Shown here: positions 11,754-23,459 of the stretch, in pieces
Position numbering within the stretch: the first letter of the stretch is position 1
Layout: each line of letters opens with the position of its first letter
NCBI GenBank assembly: GCA_037974965.1
Contig: JBBPFI010000001.1
Coordinates: 2,790,001 to 2,854,000, forward strand
DNA: 64,000 nucleotides
DNA from: Dacryopinax spathularia
Lineage: Eukaryota > Basidiomycota > Dacrymycetes > Dacrymycetales > Dacrymycetaceae
Reading direction: 5' to 3'
Notes under the pieces: model-generated
Seen by the model: the letters and a program-made list of their open reading frames with translations, nothing else
Database searches by the model: none
What the model was told of the DNA's origin: nothing
Made by a program: the position numbers and the translations under genes

Positions 11754-14070
11754 GATCGTAATAGGCAGAATGCAAGACTGACCAAGCGATACAGTAGCAG
11801 GGCGGAGCGCTGTTAATCTGCAGAACGGGCACAGGCCTCCGCCTCCTCCTGTAACACCGCTCTGCATACTAGTCACAGCGTCTATCAATAAGAAGTAACA
11901 TCGTGGATAGCCGCAAATTTCAGAGTAGTGGGTGGTATCGCCACTTGCATCGGGTCCGAGAATCCGCTCTGAAGTGTGCGATCTCACTTTGATGGATCGC
12001 CGGTTGGTGATGTGCCACAGAGAAGGAGACCGTGTACCAATCCACCAGGGTTAAGGGCGCCAGGAAGATAGCGGACCGTCGCACGACGAGATACATTGTC
12101 CCTAGCCTCGCCCAGGAGGAACGCTGCCTGTCGTCCTCGTTACCCGCCAAATGATGAGACTAATTTGGGTATGTCGCTTGCGCGGAGTTGGAATCGTCGA
12201 TGCGGACGATCAAATTTGCAGTGTGCGATGTCACCAGAGCAGTAAAGAACAATTCCAGTCAAGAACTGAAAAAGGACACGGTATCATTTATCGTCCTCTC
12301 GGGCGGTAGCCCCCGACACGCAGTTTGTCCCAGGTTTCTTTGTAATAAAAAACCCGGGCGGCAAAGACCAGGTTGTCGCCGTGTTTGAGCTGGAAGACAG
12401 GGAGGTGGTGGTTGTCAATAAAGAAGACGACGATCGATCGCCAGCGCGGAAACCGAGCACTGCCACTTACATTCGATTGTCGTTTGCTCACGTGACCATA
12501 ACATCGCGCATGAAGCGCGCCTGTTCGGTTGTCGCCTTCAACATCCCTTTCCAATTTCTCCTTTTCCACTTCTCTCCATTAACAGCACATGAGAACTTGC
12601 CCATGTGCCCAGCGGTCGTGCTCGATTCCATGCTCGAACCCAGGTGCAGACGTCTATCACAGCGGAACGTCGGAGACTTTTCGGCGTTCTTCTATGGTCT
12701 GTATCTGGCGGGCCCGCTATCATCCTGCCTCTCCTCACTCTCCCAGTCGTGCTCCATTTCGCCGCCGCCGCCGCGCCATTATCAGCAACTGCATTGGCTA
12801 TTGATGGGTGTGTGTGACCCAACGTCGCTTGCTGCAAATTTGTCCAGCGTAGGCGCCGATCCGCCGATCCGACTGGCCGCATTCGCTTCCACTGCTTGGG
12901 ACCATAAGTCGGTTCCAGTCTCCTGTCATGTGTCCCGAATGGGGCTTTTCACAATACCATATGACTGGGTTCTACCCTTCATCTTCTCCCTGGACTTCGT
13001 TGTTGCATAGGACAAGCGGCAAGACACTGTTGGCTGCTGCGTTCGGCCTCGGCAGTTACAACAACCACCGTACGCTTCTCCCTCGGTTTGGAAGAAGCAC
13101 GATTGATCAATTCGACACGCCATTAAACTTGCTGTGTCCAGGTGTACAGCGTGACTACAGCTCAAGCGAGGCACAGCTGGTCACAGCCGGGTTCCAAAGT
13201 CCGACAGCTGGCGCCTAATACCAAGGCAATCGAGCGTAAACCAAGCGCTGCAGCCGAACCACTACTTCGTTCCCTCCCAGATCAACCGTCGGATCGCTTG
13301 TCTTCCAACCGGCTGCGACGATTCCGGTTCTTCAAGCAAATAGCCAGCGTCAGCAAGAAGTCCTTCAACAACTCATACAGTGCACCGATGACGTCCGAAG
13401 AAACCCCGACAAACTGGGAACGTATCGCTAACACGTGGTAGGATACGATATCGTTCGCCTCTCCTCCGATTTTCGACCATGGCTCATAGTAACATTGTCC
13501 TTGTCACAGCCCGATACCATCAACAGCCGAGCGATGGTACCAGAATCATCTCGGTTGAAACCCGCGCGTCTTGCCGTGGCGATAATCCGGGCTTAGGGTA
13601 GAGCGACGATCTGCGGCGGAGTGCTGTACTAAGAGTCGGCTAGCTGCACCGTAACCAATAGTGGTCAGTACCGTACCGATCGCCTTCCCCATCTACCCTG
13701 ACAGCTTTACGATCAGGGGGATTCGCTGCAGGGGAAATTCACCGCCCGCTCGCGCTCTCAGTGTTTCAATTCGATTTTCTCAAGTCCACTGCATCTGGGG
13801 TGGGACCAAAAAGGGAGGAGCCTTGTCATTTGCATGCGGATTGGAACTCTTGCAAGACGTGATCTTCGGAATCTCGCTCATTCTGGCGCCTATCATGGTT
13901 ACGCTTGTCGTTTGCTTCGCCCTATCCCCGCCTTCTTCCTCTCGCTCCTCTTGTTGCATCAACTTCAAGTTGGCATCATCCTTGTCCCCAGTGCATTTTC
14001 AACCGTCTAAAGAGGATTCGAAGCTGTCCTGCTCAAAATACTACGACGCCCTTCTCCGCGAGCTGTCGAG
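11754..14070. other. Divergent intergenic region of A2 and B2
   Basis: A 2.3-kb gap between the A2 start (minus) and the B2 start (plus). No gene is convincing. Positions 12881-12970 resemble 20839-20753 read on the other strand (for example, TGGGACCATA followed by TCGGTTCCA). In both places the element lies 1.1-1.3 kb upstream of a cluster gene and in the same orientation relative to it. Confidence 0.45.
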
Positions 14071-17000
14071 ATGTATCCGCCTCTAGTGACTCTATTCTTC
14101 GTCATTACGGTTGTCGTAAGTGTCTCGTGGACGGCCACTCCATTCAACCCTCTTTCTGTACCTCTGGCTGTCCGTTCTCCATACCTATCTTGCTGTAAGT
14201 CTCTCACCCTCAATCTGCCCTCCCTTCAGACTGACATTTCTGCCTCACAGGGTTGCCCGGCGGCAACAACGGAGGAAATCTCGCTGGTCAATGGGCGCAG
14301 CTCTGGACCGGAACGGTGAGACGCCCTGGAACTGTCTTTCATCAGGCTCTGACTGGCTGTTAGAATCTTAGCTGGGCCGGATACGTTCGGGTTGATAACG
14401 TTACTTACGTCTACATGGGTGCCCCCAGTGTTCCAAATCTCTCACCGCCTCTGGTAACGCAGAGGAACTTGATCGTAGGTGCATTCCCTGCAGAAAGTGG
14501 CAGGCTCGGTGACAAGACCGAATTCAGATCACAGCTACGCAGAGTACCTTCATTCAACAAGCGGGTCCTGTAAATCTAACAGTGTCCTTCCTATCTCCCA
14601 TAGAGCCCAACGACCTAGTTCGCCAATCTCTGCCTTTCTCATATATGACCGTTTCAGCGACGTCAAACGATGGTGCCGGTCACGACGTCCAAATCTATTC
14701 TGACATAAGCGCTGAATGGGCGACCGGGAATGATTCGTATGTTGTCACCTGGACGACCAACACGGAAGGTATCATCACTGCCCACCAAATCCGTATTCGT
14801 TCTCAAGACCAAGAGTGGGCCATGGACACCGACGAACGAGCTCGATGGGGCGACGCGTTTTATGCCGTGGTGGGTCGATGATGGCTCAGAACAAGACTTG
14901 CACCAACTAACGCTTCGATAGGCGCAGGGTGGGACATATCAAAGTGGAGCCGATGTCGACGTTCGCACACAGTTCATTAATTACGGTGTCCTTACAAATG
15001 GCCAGGATACCAATTATCGGTCTGTCAGCGACAACTGGCCTGTATTTGGTCATGCTTTTGATTTCGGCGACGTGTCGAGCGCGACTCAGCCCATCGTTTT
15101 CGCGGTTGGTTATGTCACAAATCCCTGCCTTCAATACATTATCGCGAACGGAACCTGGCAGCAACGGCACTCGTACTTTTTTGGCACGTACGACAACGCT
15201 CTTGATGCTGTAGGTCCCACTGCCTTCCTCAACCATTCGGTGCTGAGTGCTCTCAGCTCTCATTTTTTCTATGGGATTATAACAAAGCACTTTCTTCAGC
15301 CAATGCTTTCGATATTCAAGTCCAAAGCGATGCCGCCGCCATTTCGCAGGATTATGCCTCTATCGTTGTGCTTTCTGCACGCCAAGCGTTCGGAACAACA
15401 GAGTTGACAATAGGAAGCAGTGCGGACGACGTTCTTATGTTCATGAAACAAAACGGTGCCAACACCGTGGATGTCCTGTTCTCTGCCTACCCGATTTTCC
15501 TATACAGCAACCCTGATCTGGCCGCTTATTTACTCGAACCTCTTCTTCTTTACCAAGCTTTCGGCCAGTACCCCAACGCCTGGGCAGTACATGACCTTGG
15601 GGACAAATGGCCCAGTGTCACTGGTCATAATGATGGCAAGGACGAGGCCATGCCTATCGAAGAGAGCGGGAACATGCTGATAATGACCGCCGCATATATA
15701 AAAGTCACGTGAGCGAAAATTACTCATTGTTGGCTGCATACTAAATCTGGGCAGGGCAACGCATCGTTCGCATCCCCCTATTACAGCTTGCTACAACAAT
15801 GGACATCCTACTTGATAACAAACTGTCTTATACCGGGCAATCAGTGAGGGTATACTTAAGTGGCGGTTGCGGTCGCTGATGCGGAGGGCAGAGACTCAAC
15901 GGACAACTTTGTTGGGACTGTGGCGAACCAAACGAATCTGGCAATCAAGGGGATTCTCGGTATCGGGGCCATGGCGCAAATTGCGACGGCGCTCTCAAAG
16001 ACGGATGATGCGCAGAACTACTCGGTGCGCACGCTGGCCTAAGCAGAAACAGACACTCACGGTGTGTTAGTCTATTGCCCAGTCATATGCGGCCCTATTC
16101 CAGGTTCTCGCTACCTCCAAAGATGGAACACACCTTGTTCTCTCGTATGGAACGGACTCTTCCTGGGGACTCACCTACAACCTTTACGCCGACCGCTTGC
16201 TCGAAACCAATATTTTCCCGAAGTCCATATATGATATGCAAACAGCGTGGTATCCCAACGTCCATCGTAAGCATTCAGCTTTCCCTTATGTTAGAGATGT
16301 GCTGAGGAGCCATAACAGAGCCATACGGTGTTGTAAGAGAGCCTACCTCTCATGAGTGTCGCTCTAATCTATTCGCTATAGCCCCTGGACAACCGCAATT
16401 TCTCCTCCAAAACAGGTCTGTCCACCTTTATTTCAACCAGGAATCCGCTGAGCGGGTTCTATTGCAGAATGGGAAATCTTCATGTCGGCAGCTGTCACGT
16501 CGAACTCAACCCGTGACCTGTTCATTGAGAGTGTTGTAGCCTATCAGAAAGCGGGCCTCATTGGCGATGTCTTCCCAGATGTGTACGATACAAACACAGG
16601 CGGGGAAGACCCGAGTCAATTCCGTGCACGGTGAGCCTTTCTGCACGAGTGCCTGACCCCCCGCGATGATCATGAAAACAGCGCTACTGTAGGGGGTCAT
16701 TTCGCACACCTGGTATTGGGAAGGAATAATACTGGCCTCAAAAGCACCGGTACAAGTGGCGGCAACGGCAATGGCACCAGCACCAACACGGCTAACACAA
16801 GCGGTAGCCCTGGTGGGCGCTTGTCTGTAGGAGCGCTGGCCGGCATCGTGGTCGGCGCTATCGCCGGATTTCTACTCGCCCTTCTACTCGCATGCTACCT
16901 AATCTGGCGATTAAGGAAAGCTAGGCGCAATCAGTCGGCAACCGCTCAAGCCATAGCTGTGCGGGCCAGACCCGAACTCTCACATCCTGCGTTGCAGCCA

Positions 17001-17318
17001 ACGCCTTTCATGTCGCCAGTATTGCCGACCGTACCATTCGTGTCCAGTGCACCAGTTTCCCCGTATGCAATATCGGCAGGCAACCTGGAAGGCAGGAACG
17101 GGAAGAGCGCCAGAAGGACCACCAGTTCTTTCGGTATCCACCCAGCAGTTGTGGAGACGCATACACGAGGCGGTGCACTGGGATCGCCCACGGACGATCC
17201 GCAGCTGGCGCAACAGATCCTGGATAACGCCCCAACCGTGGATCTGGTGATTGTTCTGAATGACAGGCTGAGAAGAGAGCAAGCTGATAATCTTGAGGAT
17301 CCACCGGAGTACGACTGA
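14071..17318 (+). CDS. Membrane-anchored GtaA-type glutaminase-like protein B2
   Basis: Paralogue of B1 on the opposite strand. ATG at 14071 begins a signal peptide (MYPPLVTLFFVITVVVSVSW), followed by PLAVRSPYLSCW. Family blocks in order: GGNLAGQWAQLWTG (about 14265-14320), SFLSPIEPNDLVRQSLPF (14587), SSADDVLMFMKQ (15420), IEESGNM (about 15657), ANQTNLAIKGILGIG (about 15923) and the DUF1793-like end near 16690. A Gly/Thr-rich linker, a membrane helix (GALAGIVVGAIAGFLLALLL, about 16830-16895) and a tail of about 130 residues follow, ending LEDPPEYD. At 14361-14372 the expected ILGWAG block reads as if one base were missing next to a weak acceptor. Either the splice differs from B1 or this copy is damaged. 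The rest of the frames I checked are open. Confidence 0.75.
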
Positions 17319-17621
17319 ACATCATCAACTTATCAAGCTGGTGTCCGGAGCGGGGCACGGTGTTTCGAGTGGTTTCTGCAATTTCACGATAACTCGAAGT
17401 CTCGGCAACATAGGTAGTCTCATGATTTCTGTTGTACACCGTTATTCAGTCACAGAGCCCGTGTAAGCAGTTCTCGCTTCCGGACCAAGGGGGATCGACC
17501 ATGTGTTGCGGGCTCGGGCGAGCTTTCTACACATCGCCTTTGATCGTCCCCACTCTATTCCATGCTGCTCGACCAGCCCTGCTGCAGGTCCGGGCTGGGC
17601 TGTGTCAACGATTACGTTGCG

Positions 17622-19524
17622 CTAACAAACCACTTGTATCAGCTCAGCCCTGTAACTAAAACATAAAATGTGGCATAAGGATGCTCGGCTCTTCTCCCCC
17701 ATGTCTTCAGGTGTACTCCGGAGGATCCTCAACATTATCCCTTGCTCTCTTCTCAGCCTGTCATTCAGTATGGTCACCAAGTCAACCGTTGCCGCACTTT
17801 GCAACAGGTCGCCTTCCACCCTAGGAGGCGGATTCGTGGCTGATGTCGGCGGCTCATCCACTCGCGGGCCTGGCGTAGCAGGCGCAGCGAAGAACCCACT
17901 TTGGCTTCCGGCACTCTTGCTATATTCGAAGGGCGAGCCGGGTCCACCAGCAATAGAAACAGGGGCGTTGGAGGTGAATGCAGAGCTTGGTTGGACGGGA
18001 GAGATATAGGGTATGACCTCGGGTGAGGGCGGTGTTGTGCCGGTCAAAATATCGTCGAAGACTGCCGCCCCGCTAGTCGGTCGAAGATAAGCGCGTTTCT
18101 TCATCCGTCTCAGTAAGAAGACAATTGCAACAGCGATTGCCAAAGCAGCGACAATCCCAACGGTGATACCTGCGATGGCGCCCCCGGATAGGTGGCCATT
18201 ACTGGACGAAACGTTGCCATTGATGTCGGCTCCGCTGGACTGGCTTGGCTGGCTCGACTGGCTCGACTGTCCTCCGATAATGAGCGATGTGACCGTCGTG
18301 GTCTGACTGGTACTGCTACTGGAAAAGGAATGAGCTCTGCGCTAACATCTGGAGAAACCCCGCACTTTTGAGCCGCCTTGGCTGGGACCAATACTAGGGC
18401 ATCCAAATTGACGCATAGTTGGGTCGGGTCCAGGCCTGGCACTCCATTCGGCATGTTCGCGTCCCAATCCAGGAATGTCAATGTATGCGTCTGGGTCGGA
18501 TCGAGCCCGCCGGCAAAGAATAGCGTCTGTTGAGTAGACCACCAGTAGTTTGTCGCGTTGTACACCGTCGCTACTTTATCCAGCTCGACGGTGTAGCTGA
18601 AGGAGTTGTCATTGACTGGCCCGATAAGTTGAACGATCGAAGAGCCTGGATATACGTTAGCACTGGAAGGGGAAGGGACAATCCATTCACCAACCAGTGA
18701 ATGTAATTTGAGCCAGCACTGTCGAGCCATAGTCGCATGTATAGTGGCCAGTCGTGTTGTAGTCTCCGCCATTATTGGCGCTCACCCAGACCGTGCTTGG
18801 GGAATAGGTCCACTGCGAACTGTCGTCGTCTATGTATACCGGAGACGAGAGAGGAGTCCTGCGAATCCATGCATAAGAATGTAGAGACCTCGGGCAATGA
18901 TCGGCTCACCCAGACGGCCCGCCGCTCAATGTCACTACACCACCGTAGAAGTCGACGCTTTGACCGTCCCCGGAGATCGAGGCATTCAACGTAGCCGTGT
19001 GCTGGCCGTAACTGAGTCCATCAGCGACGACCAGCGTGTTCGCTCCGGGCCACGAAGCACACGCCGGGTCGCTGCTGGGTGCAGTGTTCGTGATCGTGTT
19101 ACCATCCACAGTCAGGGCGTAGCCGGCTTGGTTGTTCGTCGTCAGACAGAGGTACAGTGCGGTCCCTTGGGTCTACAGTCAACGTCACGTGTGCGAGGCG
19201 GCACGAGAGTGAGCTCACCTTGGAAGTCGAGAGAGAAGCCGGCGTTGTTGAGCTCTGTTCGCCGGAAAGGAGTGCCGACACCAGCACTCCCGCTGTTCCC
19301 ATACCACACCGAGACGCCGCTGTAAGACGAGTTCCATCCCTATTCCCAGTTTCAGTCGTCAAGTCTTCGGGTTGCGGAGATGTATCTCACCTGACTAGTC
19401 GGTCCGTCTCGGATAGGAGAGTACCTGAGCGAGAGTCAGCGCGGATTCAGCATAATATATGACAGTCTTACTGAAACGTTGGGCTCTCCTCGCCCAAGGT
19501 GATGTTGTAGGCCTGGATGGACAT
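17622..19524 (-). CDS. Two-domain surface protein A3, tail end frameshifted
   Basis: Third A-type paralogue; ATG at 19524 (MSIQAYNITLGEESPTFQ). Domain 1 (about 18906-19520) has YLCLTTNNQAGY and DFYGGVVTLSGGPSG; domain 2 (about 18360-18850) has VYIDDDSSQW, NYWW, AGGLDPTQ and VNLDALVLVPA. The stalk holds SQSSQSSQPSQSSG-like Ser/Gln repeats. A membrane helix lies near 18110-18190, then FLLRRMKKR. The tail keeps TVDLVTILNDRLRREQ, but one base is missing at about 17739-17743 compared with the paralogues. The product therefore leaves the conserved ending and runs to a stop at 17622, losing the PPEY that is still readable in the other frame. The ectodomain and membrane part are open, so the gene may still express a surface protein with an altered C-terminus. 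Confidence 0.7.
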
Positions 19525-21548
19525 TATGGCGACTCAGAGAGCGTGTAGTTACCCACCGATCAATCGAGAGGGGCGTGGAAGAGAGCGAGGGTCACAGATC
19601 CGTTGCTGAGTAGGAGACATCCACGCATCACGTCTCTCTATCAGCGAAACATTGTGGTAGGGCCGGACGTCTCCTTCTCGAATAGTGTACTCTCCCGCAA
19701 CGACCATCTGGATTGGACCATCCTAGAAGGGAACACTCTTCGAAGCATGCGGCAGGATTTCTGATGCGAATAAGCGATTGATGGTAAACCATAAGAGAGC
19801 AGAAGCCACAGGAAGAAGGCGAACGCAGGTGGACGAAAACGGGAGGTCCACCAGGCGCAGTTTCCAGAATGGGTGTGATCGCCAGCCTAGACAGAGCTGT
19901 ACTCCTTCATTTGATTGAATTTAGTAGGCAATCAAGCACATTCGCCGGAGGTCTGGGCAGTGTGCCGCAATGAGAAATCAGGATTGGCACAGGCCTCCGG
20001 TGTTGAGGGATGCCGCCGCCGACTTTGAGCCCTTGTATGATACCAAGCGATTGTGCCCACAGAAGCTGGAAGAAGGGATGATATAGGACCAAATAAGTCA
20101 GATGTTCAACAGTGAATCGAGATGCCGAATCAACGAGATACGAGACGTTCCTGACTTGCGGAACTTCCAATCCGTGCAAATGCCCATCACGGGCCTGCTT
20201 GCTGACTTGATGCACCATGACTGATTCATATCCCTCATGACAAGCCATTGGTTCGAATACAAACAACCTGACAAGGGTTCAGCCTGATAAACCCGCCGGA
20301 ACAGATGCAAGGGGGACGTTAAAGTCGACTGACCGTATGTAAGGACCACGTGAGAGACTGCTAATGCACCTGTGCTCCAATCCCGAACCGTCGCCAGGAC
20401 AACATGCATGGGTGATAACCGAGACGAGCATGGTCGATCATTGTACTGTTCGGTGGTATCCGGCTTTCAGGACAAAATCAGCCATAGTCGCAAAGGAGGA
20501 AAGACGAATATCAAACGTGGAAAACGGTACATTCATCGGTGCTACTCTTGCATTGTGTTCCGAGTGATACGGTCCCGTTCTGGTGGGGAACCTTGCGTGC
20601 CATGCGTTGGTTGCACGTGTCGTGGAGTGATTCTTCTCGATTCCACCGCCAGCTGGCCAGATTGAACGAGGAGCGTACGGTTATGGTCAAAATCCGCAGA
20701 GGTCGAACGCGGCCCCCTCAGACACAGTCTATTGCCTGGATGCAGGGTTAAACACCCAATTATATGGGGTTGTGGCCCGCTCCGTTCGGGATACAGGGCA
20801 GGGTGGAACCGAAGTATGGTCCCACATGGCGGAAGCGAAGGTAAGAGGACCGGCAGGGAGAGCTCGCAGGAGGAAGAGCGAGGAAGCACACGCGCCCGTC
20901 GGGAGCCGGTGTGCTGGCCGAAATGGCGCTGATGTCGGCGGAAGGGAACGAGTGACAGCTAGCTGGGCCAGGACAAAGAAGGCAGAGACAGAGAACACCT
21001 CGAGGTTCACCGCATCAGGCATCTGCGCTGGATCCAGCATGAGCAGTGGCCAATCTGGGATGGCCATGTAAATAATGGCAAGAATGAGGGGAGTACAGAA
21101 GGTGGGATGCCCACAGACGCGCTGCATTAGGGACAACGCGTACGGTTTGATGGGTCACGTGTGCATCCGACGCGCACGGACCAGGAAGAGCAGCACGATC
21201 GATCGGTGCATTCCATACCTCTATCACCCGTTCGTTCCTCCGTTTGAGACAATGTCCTAATTCGGAGATAAGCATGAACATGAGCGTCTCATAGTACGAG
21301 AATGGTGACTAGAGCACCCATTCGGAAAACTTAGTCAACGACGTGGACTGCTTGCTTTGTATAACGGTCCGGGAGATGGCGATTGTCTTAGACTTCGAGA
21401 AGAAGCGTTCGATGTACGCACGATAGGGACTGTCTCCCAAACGTCCTAGCTCGTGGCGACCGTGTCTGCCTACTAGTAAGCCCTGTAACTAACGATGACG
21501 AAATGTGGCATGCATAACTTGAAGCTCCCTACAAACTCTCCCACGTCC
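19525..21548. other. A3 upstream region with duplicated segments
   Basis: No gene supported. Several stretches resemble 23.6-24.7 kb in the same order: CCCTTGTATG-R-T near 20030 and 23821, ATGCATGGG/ACGCATGGG followed by GATRACCGAGA near 20405 and 24205, and GCGCTGCAT-Y-AGGGACAAC near 21119 and 24640. This is an old duplication of the 5' flanks of A3 and A4. The piece at 20753-20839 matches the region upstream of B2. Confidence 0.5.
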
Positions 21549-23459
21549 TCAATCATACTCGGGCGGCTCGTCAACATTATCCGCTTGCTCTCGCCTCAGC
21601 CTTTCATTCAATATCGTGACCAGATCGACCGTTGCCGCGCTGTGCAGTAGATCACCTTCCATTGTTGGCGGACTCGGGTTTGACATTGGGCCCTCGTGCA
21701 CTCGGGGGCTTGGAGTGGTCGGCACGGCCGAGAATGGGCCATGGCTTCTCCGTATACCTTTCCTTCTGGTATCCGCGAACAACACGGTAGGACACTCGGC
21801 GAGGGAAACAGGGACATTGACGGTGACTGCTGAGGTCGGTTGGACGGGAAAATTATACGGGGTGGGATCGGGTGAAGGCGGTGTCGTGCCATGCAAAACA
21901 TCGTCGAAGACTGCCTGGCCGCTGGTCGGTCGGAAAGACGCCCGTCTCCTTGTGCGCCGGAGAATGAAGACGACTGCTACAGCAGATACCAAAACAGCAA
22001 CAGCACCGACGGCTATACCTGCTATCGCGGCCGCAGGTAACCCGTCAGGGCTAGGGGAGGTGTTGCCAGGAGCTACAAGTCCACTCGAGTGACTTGCTCC
22101 CAAGCTAGATGTGGCACTGCCAAATAATTCGCCACTGCTGAAGGGTAGTGCGACATTGGAGCTGACCCCATTGGACTGGCTTGCTGCGACAGTCGATGGT
22201 ATGGACGTTGTGGTAGAACTCGACCTAAAAAAAGAAAGATCAGATCCGCAACTGAAGTCGGGGTTAAAGGGAGATTTCGCACCCCTGAGGTACGGTTGCG
22301 TTTACCAGGATCACAGCATCCAAATTGATGCAGTACCTCCCGCTCATATTAAGGCCAGGCGGGCCATATGGCTGATTGCCATCGTAGTCCATAAGCGTCA
22401 GAGTATGCTCCTGCATTGGGTCTAGACCACCAGCAAAAAACATGGTCTGGTTTGGAGCCCACCAGAAATCGGTCGAATTGTAGACTGTTTCAACATTGTC
22501 GAGTTGGACAGTATATCCAAAAGTGTTGGGAGCCGGTATGCCTATCAACTGGACAATCGAAACGCCTATTCATGCATTAGTTAGCTATCTAGTTTGCCTC
22601 GGACAAAGTACGAACCACTGAACGTAATGGAAGCCGTTTCCCTGGAGTAGTAATCGCATGCCCACGAATGAGTGTTGTTGTAGGATGTCTGATCGCCACC
22701 CTCGTCCCAGTGGCCATCATACACCCACTTCCCACCGGCATCGTCTACCCATACCGGGGAAGATACACTGGTCCTGACATGTCTTAGGTAAGAACCTGGC
22801 GCTGTTAAGGTGCGAGGCACATACCCGGCAGGACCAGCACTCAAGGTAACGACTCCACCATAGAAGTCCAAGCTTTGATTGCTTCCCGTGATCAAAGCGT
22901 TTAATGTTGCCGTGTGTTTGTTGTAGCTGAGTCCGTCGGCGACGACAAGGGTCTCGGCTTCAGGGAATGGAGAGCAAGCAGTGTCGGTGGAAGAAGCCGT
23001 TTTGGTTACGGCGTTGCCGTCTACAGTGACGGTGTATCCAGCTTGATTGCTGGTACTCAGGCACAGATACAGCGCTATCCCTTGTCGAGCACGAGCATTA
23101 GTCATACTGGCAAAGAGCAGGGAGATTGTGCTTGCCTTCGAAGTCGAGCGAGAAGGCCGCGTTATTGAGCTCCGTTCTCCGGTACGCTGTACCGAGGCCC
23201 GTGTTCAAGTTGGCTGCATTACCCCACCAGATGGTTGACTCAGTGTAGGAGGAGTTCCAACCCTGCCCGTATGGTCAGACAAACGAGGCAAGGTCTCAAA
23301 AGCTCTCATACCTCCGAAACCGGGCCGTCTCGGACAGGCGTGTACCTGCCCTACTTTAGCTTTCAGCCAGCATGAGACGGGACGTGCCTACTGGAAAGTT
23401 GGACTTTGCTCGCCCAGGGTGATGTTGTATGGCTGAATCGAGCTGGAGGCTATCGACAT
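21549..23459 (-). CDS. Two-domain surface protein A4 with PPEY tail
   Basis: Fourth A-type paralogue, closest to A2. ATG at 23459 (MSIASSSIQPYNITLGE), TGA at 21549. Domain 1 runs from about 22800 to the first exon (YLCLSTSNQAGY, LVVADGLSY, SLDFYGGVVTLSAGPAG). Domain 2 (about 22264-22770) has VWVDDAGGKWVYDGHWDE, STDFWWA, FFAGGLDP and INLDAVILV. A Ser-rich stalk and a membrane helix (AAAIAGIAVGAVAVLVSAVA, about 21975-22045) precede ILRRTRRR. The tail of about 130 residues has TPYNFPVQPTSAVT and TVDLVTILNERLRRE and ends VDEPPEYD. All frames I traced are open, so this is the best intact reference copy of the family. No signal peptide is seen. Confidence 0.75.

Noticed and set aside
12381-13010. 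209-codon plus-strand frame upstream of B2
   Set aside because: Part of it resembles 20.7-20.9 kb at DNA level, but no start, domain or intron pattern supports a protein; kept as a possible shared element instead.
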